64,000 nucleotides of DNA, taken from assembly GCA_905221605.1 (NCBI GenBank), contig CAJNDS010000857.1:549817-613816 (forward strand), written 5' to 3'. Source of the stretch: Symbiodinium natans (lineage: Eukaryota > Sar > Dinophyceae > Suessiales > Symbiodiniaceae). How positions within the stretch are numbered: the first letter of the stretch is position 1; the number at the start of each line of letters is the position of its first letter. The position numbers and the translations under genes are program-made. This document shows positions 44,136 to 55,199 of this stretch, piece after piece. The notes beneath the pieces are model-generated. The model was not told the DNA's origin. It did not search any database and saw only the letters and a list, made by a program, of their open reading frames with translations.

Positions 44136-45160
44136 TCATTTGGATTTATCTTTCTTCTCCTTCTTAGCTGTCTTGTCCTTCTTCTTCCGGCGCTTCTTTT
44201 CGCGCGTGGACTCCGATCCACTCTCGTCTCGCTCCTTCTCTCGGTCCTTCTCCTTGTTGCGGTGCTTGTCTTTCCTCTTCTCATGCTTTTCGTGCTTGTC
44301 GTGCTTGTCCTTCTTCCTCCTTTCCCCACCCATGGGCATGGGCATGCCAGGCATCAGGTACGGCTGCGGCAGCATGGTCATGGGGAGGCCAGGCCTGTGC
44401 CCCATCATTCCAGGGATTGCCATGGGTCCCCAGTGCATCGGATAGAAGTACTGGCTAGGATTCAAGTGGCTTGGGTGGGAGGAATGAGCTGGAGCCTGAG
44501 CCTGAGCCTGAGCTGCCTGAGCTGGCTGAGAACTTCTTTTGTGGGCCTTCTCTTTGGGAGAGCTCGAAGCCCTCGAAGCCCTCGAAGCCCTCGAAGCCCT
44601 CGAGCTGCTTCTCTTCGCCTTCGGTGAGGGAGACGCCCTGGTTCCCTTCTCCTTCGCCTCACTCTTTTCTTGGGACCTGTCTTTCTCCTTGCCGTCCTTG
44701 GCGGAGTCCTTCTTGCGGGCCTTCAGGAGCTTTGGCTGCAGGCTCTCGCCGCTGCTGCTCCGCCGGCTTCGACTCCGACTCCTTTTCGGTCCCGCCGCCG
44801 GCGCCGTGGCTGCCGGCGCCGTGGCCGCCGGCGCCGTGGCCGCCGGCGCCGTGGCCGCCGGCGCCGTGGTGGCCGGCGCTGCAGCCGCTTCCCTGGGCGC
44901 TTCCCTGGGCGCCTCGCCGCCGGGCGCTTTGCCAACAGGGGCTTCCAATTTGGAGGCCTTTGGGTTCTCCGTCACGGACTGGGTCACTTTGGGATTGTTG
45001 GGGATACTGGAGCTGGAGCTTTGAGGTGTTTTTTGCGTGCTGGACTTCTGGTTCGCCTTTGAAGCTTCAGGCTCTCTTGCCGGTGGAGGAGCATCTTGCA
45101 CAGCTTTGATTGCCTCCCAAGCTTCGTTGAGGCGAACGCCGCCTTCAAGCCCTCGAGCCT
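44136..45160 (-). CDS. RS/KD-rich low-complexity protein
   Basis: One exon of about 340 codons with a stop at 44136-44138 (KKEKKDKSK then TGA). In order: NEAWEAIKAVQD; a Ser/Pro/Lys-rich part; five ATAPA pentapeptide repeats (44809-44880, a 15-bp DNA repeat); RSRSRSRR and SSSRASRASRASRASSS (a 9-bp DNA repeat at 44568-44603); QAQAQAPAHS; a Met/Pro/Gly segment (MLPQPYLMPGMPMPMGG); and a Lys/Asp/His/Glu tail (KHDKHEKHEKRKDK). Arg-Ser and Lys-rich runs are typical of splicing-factor-like nuclear proteins. Function here is inference. There is no RNA-recognition motif. The open frame reaches about 45160, where GTCGAAG before G may be an acceptor, so upstream exons are likely. Confidence 0.65.
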
Positions 45161-45365
45161 CCTTCGACTCAAAAAATATGCTGGGGAGTCAGGAGACTTA
45201 GCAGAGTTTCAATTGTCGATGCTTCGACGGCGAGGGAGGAGTGGCAAAGCCACTCGCCAGTAATCAAGAACAGCCTGATGGTAGGACATTCGAGAACGAC
45301 AATATGGCAACAAGACAACAACAGCCTCAAGAGCCTGCACTCAAAGATACAAAGGTGGGCAGCCT

Positions 45366-46598
45366 CTACTTTAAGACTCTAGAAGAGACATGTGTGTGTG
45401 TGTGTGCGATGTAAGTGAGGGCATGTCTGCGGGTCTCCTCGACGTCAAAGGGGTCGAGGAGCTCGTTGAGCACGTGGAGCAAGGCCGACGGCTGGAGGCT
45501 GTACTTGGGGCACTCGGAGAGATCTGAGAGATCTGCGAGGCCGCGGCGGCTGAGGCGGCTGGCTCGGAGCGGGTACTCGGCGACGAAGGCGTTGAGAGCC
45601 TTGGCAACGGAGCAGTGGGCCATCGGCCACCTTGGCAACAGAAGCCATGAAGATGAGGAAGCCATTGAAGCCTCGACTGCCCGGCCGAGGCTTCGTCGAA
45701 GTTCACCGGCAAAGCCTGCGCTTTTCGCGAGCTCCGCGGCCTGCCTCCATTCACGGTCGTAGCGACGCAGCCGGCCCTCCAGCCAGGAGAAGCATCGGTC
45801 CCGTGCGGCTTGCGGAGCTTGCCCGTCTTTGTCGTCTTTCTCCTCTCCATCGCTGAAGAAGCGCAGTAGGAGCCGGTTGGAGAGCTCACGCACTTTTTCG
45901 GACAGCTGTTTGCACTTCTCCAGAGCCCTGAAGACCAAAGCAAGGGCCACAAGGAAGTCCACTTTGATGTTGGTTTGGTCGACCCATCGGTAGCAACACT
46001 GGAGGTAAGATGCGGCATCAAGGACTCTGAGGTGCTCCTCGATGGCTCCGAGTGCCTCCTCCGACAGCTCCAGATCCTCCGCTTCCTCCGCTTCCTCCGC
46101 TTCCTTTGGGGTGAGCATGGCTAGCCAGTCATTGAAAGAGGAGGTCAGAGCTGTCATTTGCTCCTTGACATCTCCTTGCAAAGGTGCAAAGGACCGAACT
46201 GCCTTGGCGCAAAGTCCCGGCGACAGCTCCTCCAAGTGGCACCCCAAACTGCGCACCAGCCGAGAGCCCTGCGAGCTTTCAGAGGACCAGACGCCACTGA
46301 GCTCCGAGAGCTCTGCAGTGACATACCTGCCCAGCTCGAGCTCCTCCTCCTCCTCCTCCTGCTCCTTCTCACCCTTCTCCTCTCCCTTCTCCTCCTTCTC
46401 TTCCTTCTCTTCCTTCTCCTCTTCCTTCTCTTCCTTCTCTTCCTCCTCCCCCTTCTCCTCCCCCTTCTCCCCCTCCTTCTCCTCCTTCTTCTCCTGCTTC
46501 TGCTCACCCTTCTTTCGCGCCTTCTCCGCCTTCTCGTCCAGGCGCTGCAAGAGGCGCAGCAGGCCCCGCTCCGCGGCTGCCGCGGCCCCAGCAGCCAT
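45366..46598 (-). CDS. Glu/Lys-rich protein of about 410 residues, unidentified
   Basis: The longest unbroken frame in the window. The first in-frame ATG is 46596-46598 (MAAGAAAAAERGLLRLLQRL). The frame itself is open slightly further, and an upstream exon is possible. Residues about 20-80 are almost only Glu, Lys and Gly (KEEKEEKE type, a tract of triplets at 46340-46520). The rest looks globular and mostly helical: ELSELSGVWSSESSQGSRLV, AIEEHLRVLDAASYLQCCYR, VDFLVALALVFRALEKCKQL, FVAEYPLRASRLSRRGLADL, SALLHVLNELLDPFDVEETR. It stops at 45366-45368 after a THTHTH run from a (TG)n microsatellite, so the last 15 residues may be intron read-through. No family is recognised. The lack of introns contrasts with its neighbours. 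Confidence 0.6.
   Translation of the reverse strand: MAAGAAAAAERGLLRLLQRLDEKAEKARKKGEQKQEKKEEKEGEKGEEKGEEEEKEEKEEEKEEKEEKEEKGEEKGEKEQEEEEEELELGRYVTAELSELSGVWSSESSQGSRLVRSLGCHLEELSPGLCAKAVRSFAPLQGDVKEQMTALTSSFNDWLAMLTPKEAEEAEEAEDLELSEEALGAIEEHLRVLDAASYLQCCYRWVDQTNIKVDFLVALALVFRALEKCKQLSEKVRELSNRLLLRFFSDGEEKDDKDGQAPQAARDRCFSWLEGRLRRYDREWRQAAELAKSAGFAGELRRSLGRAVEASMASSSSWLLLPRWPMAHCSVAKALNAFVAEYPLRASRLSRRGLADLSDLSECPKYSLQPSALLHVLNELLDPFDVEETRRHALTYIAHTHTHVSSRVLK
46340..46520. repeat. Imperfect CTTCTC-type triplet tract
   Basis: A pyrimidine-rich plus strand (CTCCTTCTCTTCCTTCTC) encodes the Glu/Lys tract of the minus-strand protein. Confidence 0.85.
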
Positions 46599-46619
46599 GC
46601 ACGCGACGCGCGTGAAAGG

Positions 46620-49600
46620 ATCACCCAAAGAGCTCCAAGAGCTCCAAGAGCTCCAGCAGAGTTAGCGCTGCGTAGGTAGCTGTGTAGGCTTTAAGATTCG
46701 TGGGTTGAAAGCGATTGGGACTGGCTTGGAGCTCATCTTGGAAGCATCGGCGAGTATTAGGTGCCGGAACTGCTCTGTGACCGGTTACTGCCTTCTTGGT
46801 GATTCTTGGTCTGCAAGTGATGTCCTAAGATCCTCTGCGAAGAACAAGTACAAAGCCATGTCAAGCCCACAGAGGCTGCTCGACAATGACGCATCCAAGC
46901 GTGCCATGTTGTGACGAAAGCCCGGAGGATGCAATTTCAGTCCAATCAGCTTCTCAGGAAGACGCTGATCAACGATGACCTACCAAGTGCGGCCTGGCCC
47001 TTCGGGTCCTTCGGGTCCTGTGGTGCTTCGGCCATGAGGTTGTCTAAGAGGGATTGCTCCTGCGCATGGAACAATGGACGTGGCACTCGCAAGGAGGAGT
47101 CAGGGCAGTGATATCCAGGCACATCCAATGTGCATCCTGCAGCGTGGATGGCGCTGATGGCGCCTACCACAAGCCAGTCAAAAACACATCAGCAGCTGTC
47201 TGGCACCTGACCTATGCAGCTGCCAAAAAGAGACTTTCGTGACGGCGGAGAGCGCCTCAATCTGGGCTTGAGTCACTCTGTATCTTCTCAGTGCTTTGAC
47301 CAGCACCTGTCGGCATGTGAGACTACAGGATCACGAAGCCGAAGCCCGCAAGCCCGCAAGCCCGCATGCCCAATGCAACATTCCGAGGCAGAGAACACAA
47401 TATGCACGCACTGGCACTGAAGTCTGGATCAGAAGAGCGGCGCAAGGAAGCCAGATCGAGCAAGATCGAGCAATCATGAGCTCAAGGTACACAAGACCAA
47501 GAGGGGCGGCCCAAGGTGCAGAGGGATCCACGAGAATAGCTAAAGCAACAGCAGCCCCAAGACCAGCAAAGAAGTGCAAGGCGAACATATTTACACATGT
47601 GTGCATATGCACATGCATAGGTACATGCGTACATGCATAAATACACACACATCAGATAATCTTGTGAATCGCAATCATGCTGTAACAACCCTGCCAATCC
47701 CAATATCAGAAGGGCCATTACCATCATAATCACAATGTGGTATGCATAAACACAGAGTACATTACACACACACACACACACAACGTGCAAGGCCCACCTC
47801 AATTGGTGCCGATGTGTTGAATTCAACAAGTTCCTCGCTCTCTGGCCCATCTCGAGCATCGTTCGGCCTGCACCGTCACAGACACATCGAGCTCACAAAG
47901 TCGAAGTCTGGCTTCATCTGCTTTGCGAGGGGGGGTATGGACATCTAACAGCCACCCTTGCAAAGCCGATGTGGAATGACCCTGAGTTGCCCGGACCTCG
48001 ACATGCGAAAAACTTGGACGTCTCGTCGTCAAAATGCAAGGGCACATTTGAAGCAGATTAGACTTGCGCAGCCGCGTCAAACTCAGTAAAAAGGACTATG
48101 CCATGCAATCTGGCACGACGATCGTTTCCAAATTCTCACAGACAGGCTCTGCCTCCTCTTGCCAATTGAACCTCTGCTTTCCCGCCCGTGGCTCTGATGA
48201 CGGTGGAGGTGCTTCAAGGCTTTGTGCTCTTGCAAAACTAAGTGAGCACAACCTTTTGGAGTTCCCCACGCTGAAGCCTTGGCGGCCTGAAGCCTCGGTG
48301 GCCTGAAGCCTCAGGCTGCCCTGAAGCTCAACATGCCACCCTTTGCTCAGACTTCAGGACTTCTCAAGTGCTCAGAAGCCTCTCCTAAAGGTCCTAAGGC
48401 TGAAGGAGTCGCCGGGCAAGTAGAGTTCAGAATGTACCGCGGAGCTGCATCAGTAAACGTGTAGCTATAGTCGCTGCTGTCAGTTTCTGTCTTATGCATC
48501 AGACATGCCTCGAAAGAACCGAACAGGGGTGCGACATCTATCACCCCAAGACCTCCGAAACACCGGGACTTCAATACAGGATCGATCTCTCATCACATTG
48601 CTTTGCGCAACTTGTATCCACACCTTGCGCTTATGAGCTGTAATTTTCAGCGTGCAATTTGACGAAGTGCACTGAAAGAGTCTCCAACTTATGAGGTATG
48701 TGGGGAACAAAGAGCAGACCTGACCTGCAAACTGGCGTGCCGACAACTTGAGCGGAACTCAAAGAAAGCAAGTCTGTGAATTGAGAACGGCTCAGAGAGT
48801 GAGCCGGATGCTCAAGGAGGCAAAGCTTAGGAAACCACAGCCAAGCATCTCAAGCTGGGTTTGGGGACCAAACTCCACTCCGAAACCAAGCATTACCATA
48901 GGCCCCTTTGCCTTGCCGATTGCATGGCCAGATCCAGGTAAGACAGGAGGTCCCTGTCTCACACAACCCAAACACCGACAAAGTCACTACCACTCGCGGA
49001 GCCCTTGCAGTTCAAGCGAAAGCTCAGGTGTGCTGTTATACCTATTCGGCACATATTACCTCTCAAAGCAAGATGTAGCAATGTAGCAGAGCATTGCTAA
49101 CGTCGGAAAATGGGTATTGGCGGTATTGGAGGGTGCTGGAGCGGGTCGGCCTTCTGCTCAGATTGCACACCAAAGCACCTTTTCCGTCCTGCGCATAGCT
49201 GACGTACTGGTAACGTAAAGTTGAAGTAGCACGTGGCAACTACAATGGAGAATGGGGAATCTGCGACCTGCAGTGCTGCTGATTGTGGGCTCATTCAAGC
49301 ATTTGCTACATCGCGTGGTCGAGATTCCAGACTAAAACAACGACGAACCGAGTGCTTCCACGGATGAATGATTGTCACATGTGCTCATTGCTGTCGCCAA
49401 CAGGACTGAAGGCTGCAGCCATATGGACTTCAAAAGGCCTCAGAACCCCCCCGGCCCTACACACGGCGCACACTTGCGGCTTGCAAAAACTTGAGCCCTT
49501 CCCTGCTGGAGAGCAAGCCATCAGAGACAAATCCCACAAAGTCGCAACGAGCCATCTCGCACAAGCCATCTCGCACAAGCCATCTCGCACAAGCCATCTC
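46620..49600. other. Mostly unresolved; one weak exon at 46987-47062
   Basis: A minus-strand segment at 46987-47062 (acceptor GCGCAG before G; EQSLLDNLMAEAPQDPKDPK; donor CTTG then GTAGG) is a possible exon. (CA)n occurs at 47766-47784, and short periodic DNA (AAGCCCGCA x3) at 47340-47367. Nothing else could be supported. Confidence 0.3.
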
Positions 49601-49625
49601 GCACAAGCCATCTCGCACAAGTCCC
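49555..49625. repeat. 14-bp tandem repeat CATCTCGCACAAGC, five units
   Basis: Perfect or near-perfect units next to the CBS-like exon, probably within its following intron. Confidence 0.9.
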
Positions 49626-49655
49626 GCACATCTTCAAGAGGCCATCAAATCCTAC

Positions 49656-49752
49656 CTGTCCGCTTTTAGGATGCGTCGGTCCACGATGGGAACCGTGCTG
49701 TGGTGCGTCTTGGCAAAGAAGTCCAGGAGCTCGCTCAATGGTTGTGTCTGGC
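49656..49752 (-). CDS. CBS-domain exon
   Basis: After the acceptor TTGGAG before G and ending at a GTAGGA donor, the exon reads QTQPLSELLDFFAKTHHSTV, then PIVDRRILKADR. This fits the second half of a CBS (cystathionine-beta-synthase) motif: a helix spaced before the V-P-I-V-D strand. CBS pairs bind adenine nucleotides and regulate enzymes and transporters such as AMPK gamma subunits, IMP dehydrogenase and CLC channels. Which of these applies cannot be told from one exon. Usual companion residues (G-x-I/V after the D) fall on the next exon. An open minus-strand stretch near 49450-49530 (DFVGFVSDGLLSSREGLKFL) could follow, but was not joined. Confidence 0.5.
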
Positions 49753-49759
49753 CTCCAAC

Positions 49760-50500
49760 ACTCAAATGACGCAAATGCAAGCCAAACGAGACACAGAGAG
49801 AGAGAGGGAGGACGAAACAAAATGCCTCGAACATGTGGTTATGAGCACTGCAACCCTGGGCCCAGGGCCGCCCACGCCCTAAACCAACATTTTCTGCCTG
49901 TCTATTTGTGACGGGGTGCTCCGTTTCTTTCCGGGTCGGGCATCGTTTCGGCGCACGCATGCGTCACCATTTCGGGACGGACTTTGGCCCACCCCAGCAA
50001 TATCTGTTGGTCGATAGCGGGTGCAGGCCAAGCAAGCTACTGTCAAAACCGTCCTTGTGCTTTCCAGTACTGCTCGGGGCATGAAATGGCATTGTGAAAA
50101 AGGGGTGAAATTCGAACATGGGCCTGAATTTGACAACGCTTGGAGGCCAGTGGAGGAGGGCTAGGGGAGGGGTAGTTTGGCATTGATACCACCCTACCTA
50201 CAGGGCACGCGTGCATAGCTTGCCTGGTGGCTAGGGGGTGCCAGGCTCCTTCATGGAATCTGCGAACGGCCATTTACAGGAGTTTTGGCTTGCTCAAGGG
50301 TAAGAATTTGCAAGACATGGGGCGTTTTTGGAGGCATCACGGGCTTCAAACATTGCGCTTTACCATGCTTTCGACATGCACTAATAAGAGAGGGCCTGGG
50401 ATTGCAGAAACTAATATGGCTGCGAAGTTCGCTCCCGACTCTTTGTTCAGCAGATGGCCCTCAGAGCCGCCATCATGTTCGCATCCTAGGGTAGGTCAAA
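49760..50500. other. Spacer, no exon fixed
   Basis: Short frames only, nothing recognised. GTGTGGATTGG-like microrepeats are absent here; the DNA looks single-copy. Confidence 0.3.
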
Positions 50501-50502
50501 CA

Positions 50503-50712
50503 TCCTTTGGCATTATGTTGTGCCCAGAGGCAAGAACGCAGCAAATATCAATGCTTTTGGGCATGTTCACAACAGACATGAATGCTGGTGACAGCGCGTG
50601 TTGTTCCAGAAACCTCAAACATCCTTTGACATTATCTTGTGCAAAAGCACAAAAGAAAACGCTGTGAATGCCAGTGTTGTTTAGGCATGTTCTCAACAGA
50701 CATGAATCCTTG
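50503..50712 (+). repeat. Diverged direct repeat of about 121 bp, two copies
   Basis: AACATCCTTTGGCATTAT (50510) and AACATCCTTTGACATTAT (about 50628) start two copies that both end CAACAGACATGAATSCTKGTG. The middle parts are diverged. Confidence 0.6.
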
Positions 50713-52600
50713 TGCCGCGCACAACCCCTGAAACCTTTTGCACGAATTGCCACGGCATCGATGCTGGAGCTTAGAACGAGAGCACTCATCATTCTGGGCC
50801 CGTGACTCAGCACCCAAGGCGAGGAGGCCTCCTGTGATTGAAGCAGAATGAGAGAGTGTCGACTCCTCATTGTCATTCTCCACTCTAGATGTCTCCCGCA
50901 GAACACGTCATCTCACACGTCTTTGAGAGCATTGACTTTGCCTCGGAGTCCTTCTCACCGGGCCTCTTGGGGGAGCTGCAAGAAAGTATGCTCGTCTGAG
51001 ATTGACATGAGTCTGACATCAAAGAACGAGAAAAGGCAAAGCACAACGCGGGGAACTTTTGGTGGAGGGCTGTCCTTTTGAAAGCCAACTCTCGTTGCTG
51101 AGCCAACTCTCTTTGAGGGGCCCGCCGGTAGCTGGAGGACTCGAACTGGCGCTGCGCGCTGGGCGAGCTGCCGCCTCACTGTGGGCTCCAAACCACCCTC
51201 CCCCCCCCCCCCCCATTGAAAGAGAACACCCCAAACCCCCGCCCAAGCCACCAAAAAGAGAGGGAGGGAGAGCGCCCTGAGCTTCGGACTGCCACCTCCC
51301 ACCTGGAACGATTCCCTCCCTCTCTCTCCCTCTCTTCCTTCATCTCAGATTCATCCTCGCATCTTTTTTCGTCACTTCTCGTCACTTCTCGTCACTTCTC
51401 GTCACTTCTCGTCACTTCTCGTCACTTCTCGTCACTCTTGGCGCGCACTTTGCCCCAAGCTACCCCCCTCCCTCGTCAAGCTGAGCCTGTGTGACACAAC
51501 TCTGCCAAATCTGCGCCAAAACTCTGGGGGCCGCAACTTTGAGGCTCGCCAGCGGTATCAACTCCTCGCCACGAAGCCGGCCGAGCAGGAAGGCCAAGCC
51601 TAGACCAGAGCAGTCTTGAGCACTCCAAGCTGTTGCAGTAAATTAGTAAATTAAGGACTGGGCAGCAGGAAAGCGTCAAGTGAGCCATCACCGTTAATCG
51701 CACAGGGCTGACCTGGCTCGAGGCCGAAAGCACGTCAAATGACACGCAGCTGTAACGGTCTTGGATTCCAGCTACAGGCAGCGCATCGCACTGCGGATAG
51801 GCCAACCTTGGGGCAGAAGCTTACGCTCACCTGTTTGGTCCGCTCTGGCTTCTAATAGGCCCCCCGACAACAGTTGGACCGCCTGCACAGGTCACTCGCG
51901 CTTCTTGCCCTGTCACCTCTTTACCCTCATCTAGGGCTCACAGGGATGAGACTTGGCACGGTATGACAGCCGGACCTTTAGGAGGGTTGCGTCCGTGTCA
52001 TCCGCACAGAGGATCGGCCTGCAGGGTGGTGCGCTGCAGGAGTGTCAAGATGGTTTAAGTTCGTTTAAACGTCTGTAGAAGGAACAGAGCTCTCTTGGTA
52101 CTGCCTCGGCGGAGCACACGGCACGCGATGGACCAGCACGGGACCAATTGGCCCTTCCTGACACAAAGCCAAGAAGGCCACACAAGGCAACAGGGCACCT
52201 GCGTGGTGTGGTGTGGATTGGTGTGGATTGGTGTGGTTTCCTCAGGTTCTCTCAGCTCAGACTCCGGCGACCAAATCGAGGCGCGAGCTTGAAATCTTCT
52301 CCTGCCCCCCATGCAGTTAAATAAACCAAAGTTGCCACCACCAAACATCGCTGCCGGGGGTCTTCGGTTCCTTGAGCCTCAGCACCTCCGTCCCCGCCTC
52401 CACGCCTTTGGTCTCCTTGCTCTCAGCTGTGTCCTGCGCTTGATGCACGGCTTACAAATGCAAATGCTTGAGGAGCTAATGAGCTGACCCATGGCGACTC
52501 CTAAAAGCCGAGAAAGATCTCAACAAAAAGAAGACCAGCACAGGAGGGGTACCGTGATACGTCCTCTGCCATGCACAGCTTCAAGCGATGAGCTCGCCAT
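50713..52600. other. Spacer with simple repeats, no gene resolved
   Basis: A 14-C run at 51201-51214 and (GTCACTTCTC)x7 at 51372-51436. GTGTGGATTG repeats lie near 52208-52235. Frames on both strands overlap. No exon is supported. Confidence 0.4.
51372..51436. repeat. Decamer array (GTCACTTCTC)n
   Basis: Six to seven perfect 10-bp units. Confidence 0.95.
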
Positions 52601-52619
52601 TGCCTCGGTGTTCAAACAG

Positions 52620-53170
52620 AGCCACCAAACACTTCATTCATTACGTCTTTATTTTTACCACGGGCCAGTGATCCTTTGTTAAGCCCGTTTATGGTTATAG
52701 AGAGTTATTATTTCGGACCGTACAAGAAAGGCCCCATTATAATATTATCACCACTGATCACCTGTAATATTCTGTTTCTAAGCCCGCGAACTAAGTGAAT
52801 GCATTTATTATAAGGACATCAGTGAGTAACCGACGAATGAACGCATGAAATGCATGGAACGAACGACAGGAAAAAGACACGGGGCGTTCTCTTCTTTCAC
52901 TCGCCCGTAATACTAATTTATCGTTCTCTTATTCTCTTCACAGTATTGAGATTAATGATGGTGCGTGAAGAGAACAAGAAAAGATAATTCCAAACCGGCC
53001 TCGACTTGCTCGCGAACTAGCCCGTATTTCGTTCGCAAATTCACTAATTTCATGCGTCACCTTGTAAATTTGTTCATATGCTCTCTACATTTAATATCTT
53101 ATGAACACAACCTGCATTTTATCTCCCGGTAATACGGCTTCTCCGTTATCATCTTCTACCTCCAGTCCAA
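52620..53170. other. AT-rich island with a minus-strand gene end
   Basis: About 550 bases clearly richer in A/T than the flanks. On the minus strand a frame ends DHLKVGLEVEDDNGEAVLPG, then DKMQVVFIRY and TAA at 53091-53093, followed by AT-rich DNA without ORFs. It could be a gene end plus 3-prime flank, or an inserted foreign or organellar fragment. No family can be assigned. Confidence 0.35.
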
Positions 53171-53199
53171 CTTTGAGGTGGTCAGTTCCCTGGTGCCGC

Positions 53200-55190
53200 G
53201 GGGATGTCGCCAGCTGCTCCCACGCGATCCTACAAGCCCCTGATGTAGGTATGTGCGCATGTGGTGCGCAATTAAGTTTGCATGGCAAGTAGGCAATGTC
53301 GGTATGCAAGCGGCAGAGGAGCAACAACAGTGAAGCCTTTCATTGTTCGCTTGCAGTCCCACCATCCCACCTCTTGCCCAACTGCAAAAACCGCAGAGGC
53401 CCCAGGCGCCCGGACACATGTAACTAAAAGAGGCCTCTCACGCTGCCCAGGTTCCCACAGGCACGTGGACCGGGCAGAAGGAAGCGACGGCAAATTGAGG
53501 GTCAGAAACACAAAACTTAAACACCAGCTTTTCCATGTTCGCCTAGCTTGACCGTCATAGACATTCGCCCCCCAATGCACCTCCAAGCTTGCGAATGTCC
53601 TTGCTGTGTACTCAGTGTACTCCACAACGAGCTTTAGGACAGCATGGCTTGGGTCGCCACTCCAGCGACCAGTCGAGCATCTCCTCCTCTGAATCCTCCA
53701 GGCTCCGGCATGCTCCGGCGCTTTGCCTTTCCCTCTGAGGCAGACCCTACCTTCGTTTTGCTACGTGACTTTGCTCCGTTTTGCTCGCTGCATGCTACCT
53801 GCACTGCCTGCCTGTGCCTTGGGTGAACAAGCCAGGGAGAGGAAGTGCGCTAGCTCGCCAACCTCGGATCCATCTCTTCCCGAAAAGTAGAGCCTTCGAA
53901 TGATTCTAAGACACGCTTGTTATGGAAACGCACACTACAGCCGTCTTGGCTTCTCCTTGCACCTGGCCACTGGGGTGGCTTCCAGGCTCGGCAGCCGGGA
54001 TTTGCTGGGCCTAGTCAAACCCCGCCTAGTCAAACCCCCCCCCCCCCTAGTCTGGGCCTCAAAACTCTAGGCCTCAAAACCCCTAAGACTCTACGCCTCT
54101 AGGCCTCAAAACCCCTTACAGACGACCCCCTTGACAAGGAAGCAAGTCCGTGAACATTCCCAGGTCAACAGACGACCCCCTTGACTAGGAAGCACGTCCG
54201 TCTATACGGCGTGGCCACACAGGGCCGGGCGGTTACCGGCATCCCCATGGGCATCTTCTCCAGGTCCTCAAAGCATCTGACACATTGGGAGAGTCGAGTC
54301 CTCGGAAAGCAGGGGCGCGGGCAGATGGGAGGTGTGTACCCCAGCCATCATCTGGCGAAGTCCACCTTTTGCAACACAAGCACGCTCTGAGAGGAGGTTT
54401 CTCTTGGGTCTTCGCTCTCTTTTCGTGCTTTCTTGCGCTCTAAAAGCACTCGCTCTCTTCTCACTCTGAGAGAGCGCTGCGTTCTCCGCTCTCCGCTTAG
54501 GTACTACCCAGCTTGTCCGCTCTCCGCTTCTTGTTCTCTCTCTTTGCCTCCTTACCGCCGGCGTCGCTTCGTCACCTTCATCAGGCGCAGACCTCGAATC
54601 AAAAAAAGAAAAACGCGGAACCCTCTGCGGCTTCCTTTTCTTTTCCCTGTTCTCATCTCTCTGTAGCGTGGTCTGTGCCTGGACACACCCACCCCGCCTT
54701 GAGAAGTGGCCACTATCAGATGAGATGGCTCTGAGTTGATTCACCGAGATTCCAAGCGCCATCTACAGAGAAGATGCTGCAATACGTCTGAGGCTGCCTA
54801 AAAAAGGCGAACATCGGTCACCTTCAGTATCGCTCGGCAGTACTAGCACCACAGAAGGGGGGACATCCCTAGTGGCACGGCACCAACCTGTTCAATTCTG
54901 TTCGATTCTGTTCCCCTTCCGGGACGGACCCTTTGACCTGTGGATGGGACAGGATCTACAAGAAGAGGACAACCCTGCAATCACCGAGCGCTTGGAAATT
55001 TCCAAGGCAGAAACGCATCCTCGGGGCCAGCAGCATCAATCTCACAGACCTGCACAGCTTCTGAACACAGACCCACATTTTGCCTGCCCACCAGCCCCCA
55101 TCCACGCGCCCCCATCACCCCCACCGCGCCATGTACCCACGCACCCTTGCACGACCCCTGAAGGGTTGCGGGTTGATGTTTTTCACCCGT
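53200..55190. other. Spacer, no exon fixed
   Basis: A short duplication, CAGACGACCCCCTTGACNAG, occurs at 54119 and 54170. CTAGTCAAACCCC and AGGCCTCAAAACCCC microrepeats lie at 54010-54115. Frames overlap on both strands. Confidence 0.35.
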
Positions 55191-55199
55191 GCTGGTTGA

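Noticed and set aside
50271-50300. Spliced-leader relic (AGTTTTGGCTTGCTCAAG resembles TTTTGGCTCAAG)
   Set aside because: It needs a 4-base insertion and the CCGTAGCCA part is missing. A chance match is more likely. No other dinoflagellate spliced-leader match was found on either strand.
53091-53180. Elongation-factor Tu C-terminus (VLPGDKMQVVF resembles the VMPGD motif)
   Set aside because: The similarity covers only a few residues. The lines before it do not fit the EF-Tu beta-barrel and no other EF-Tu exon was seen nearby.
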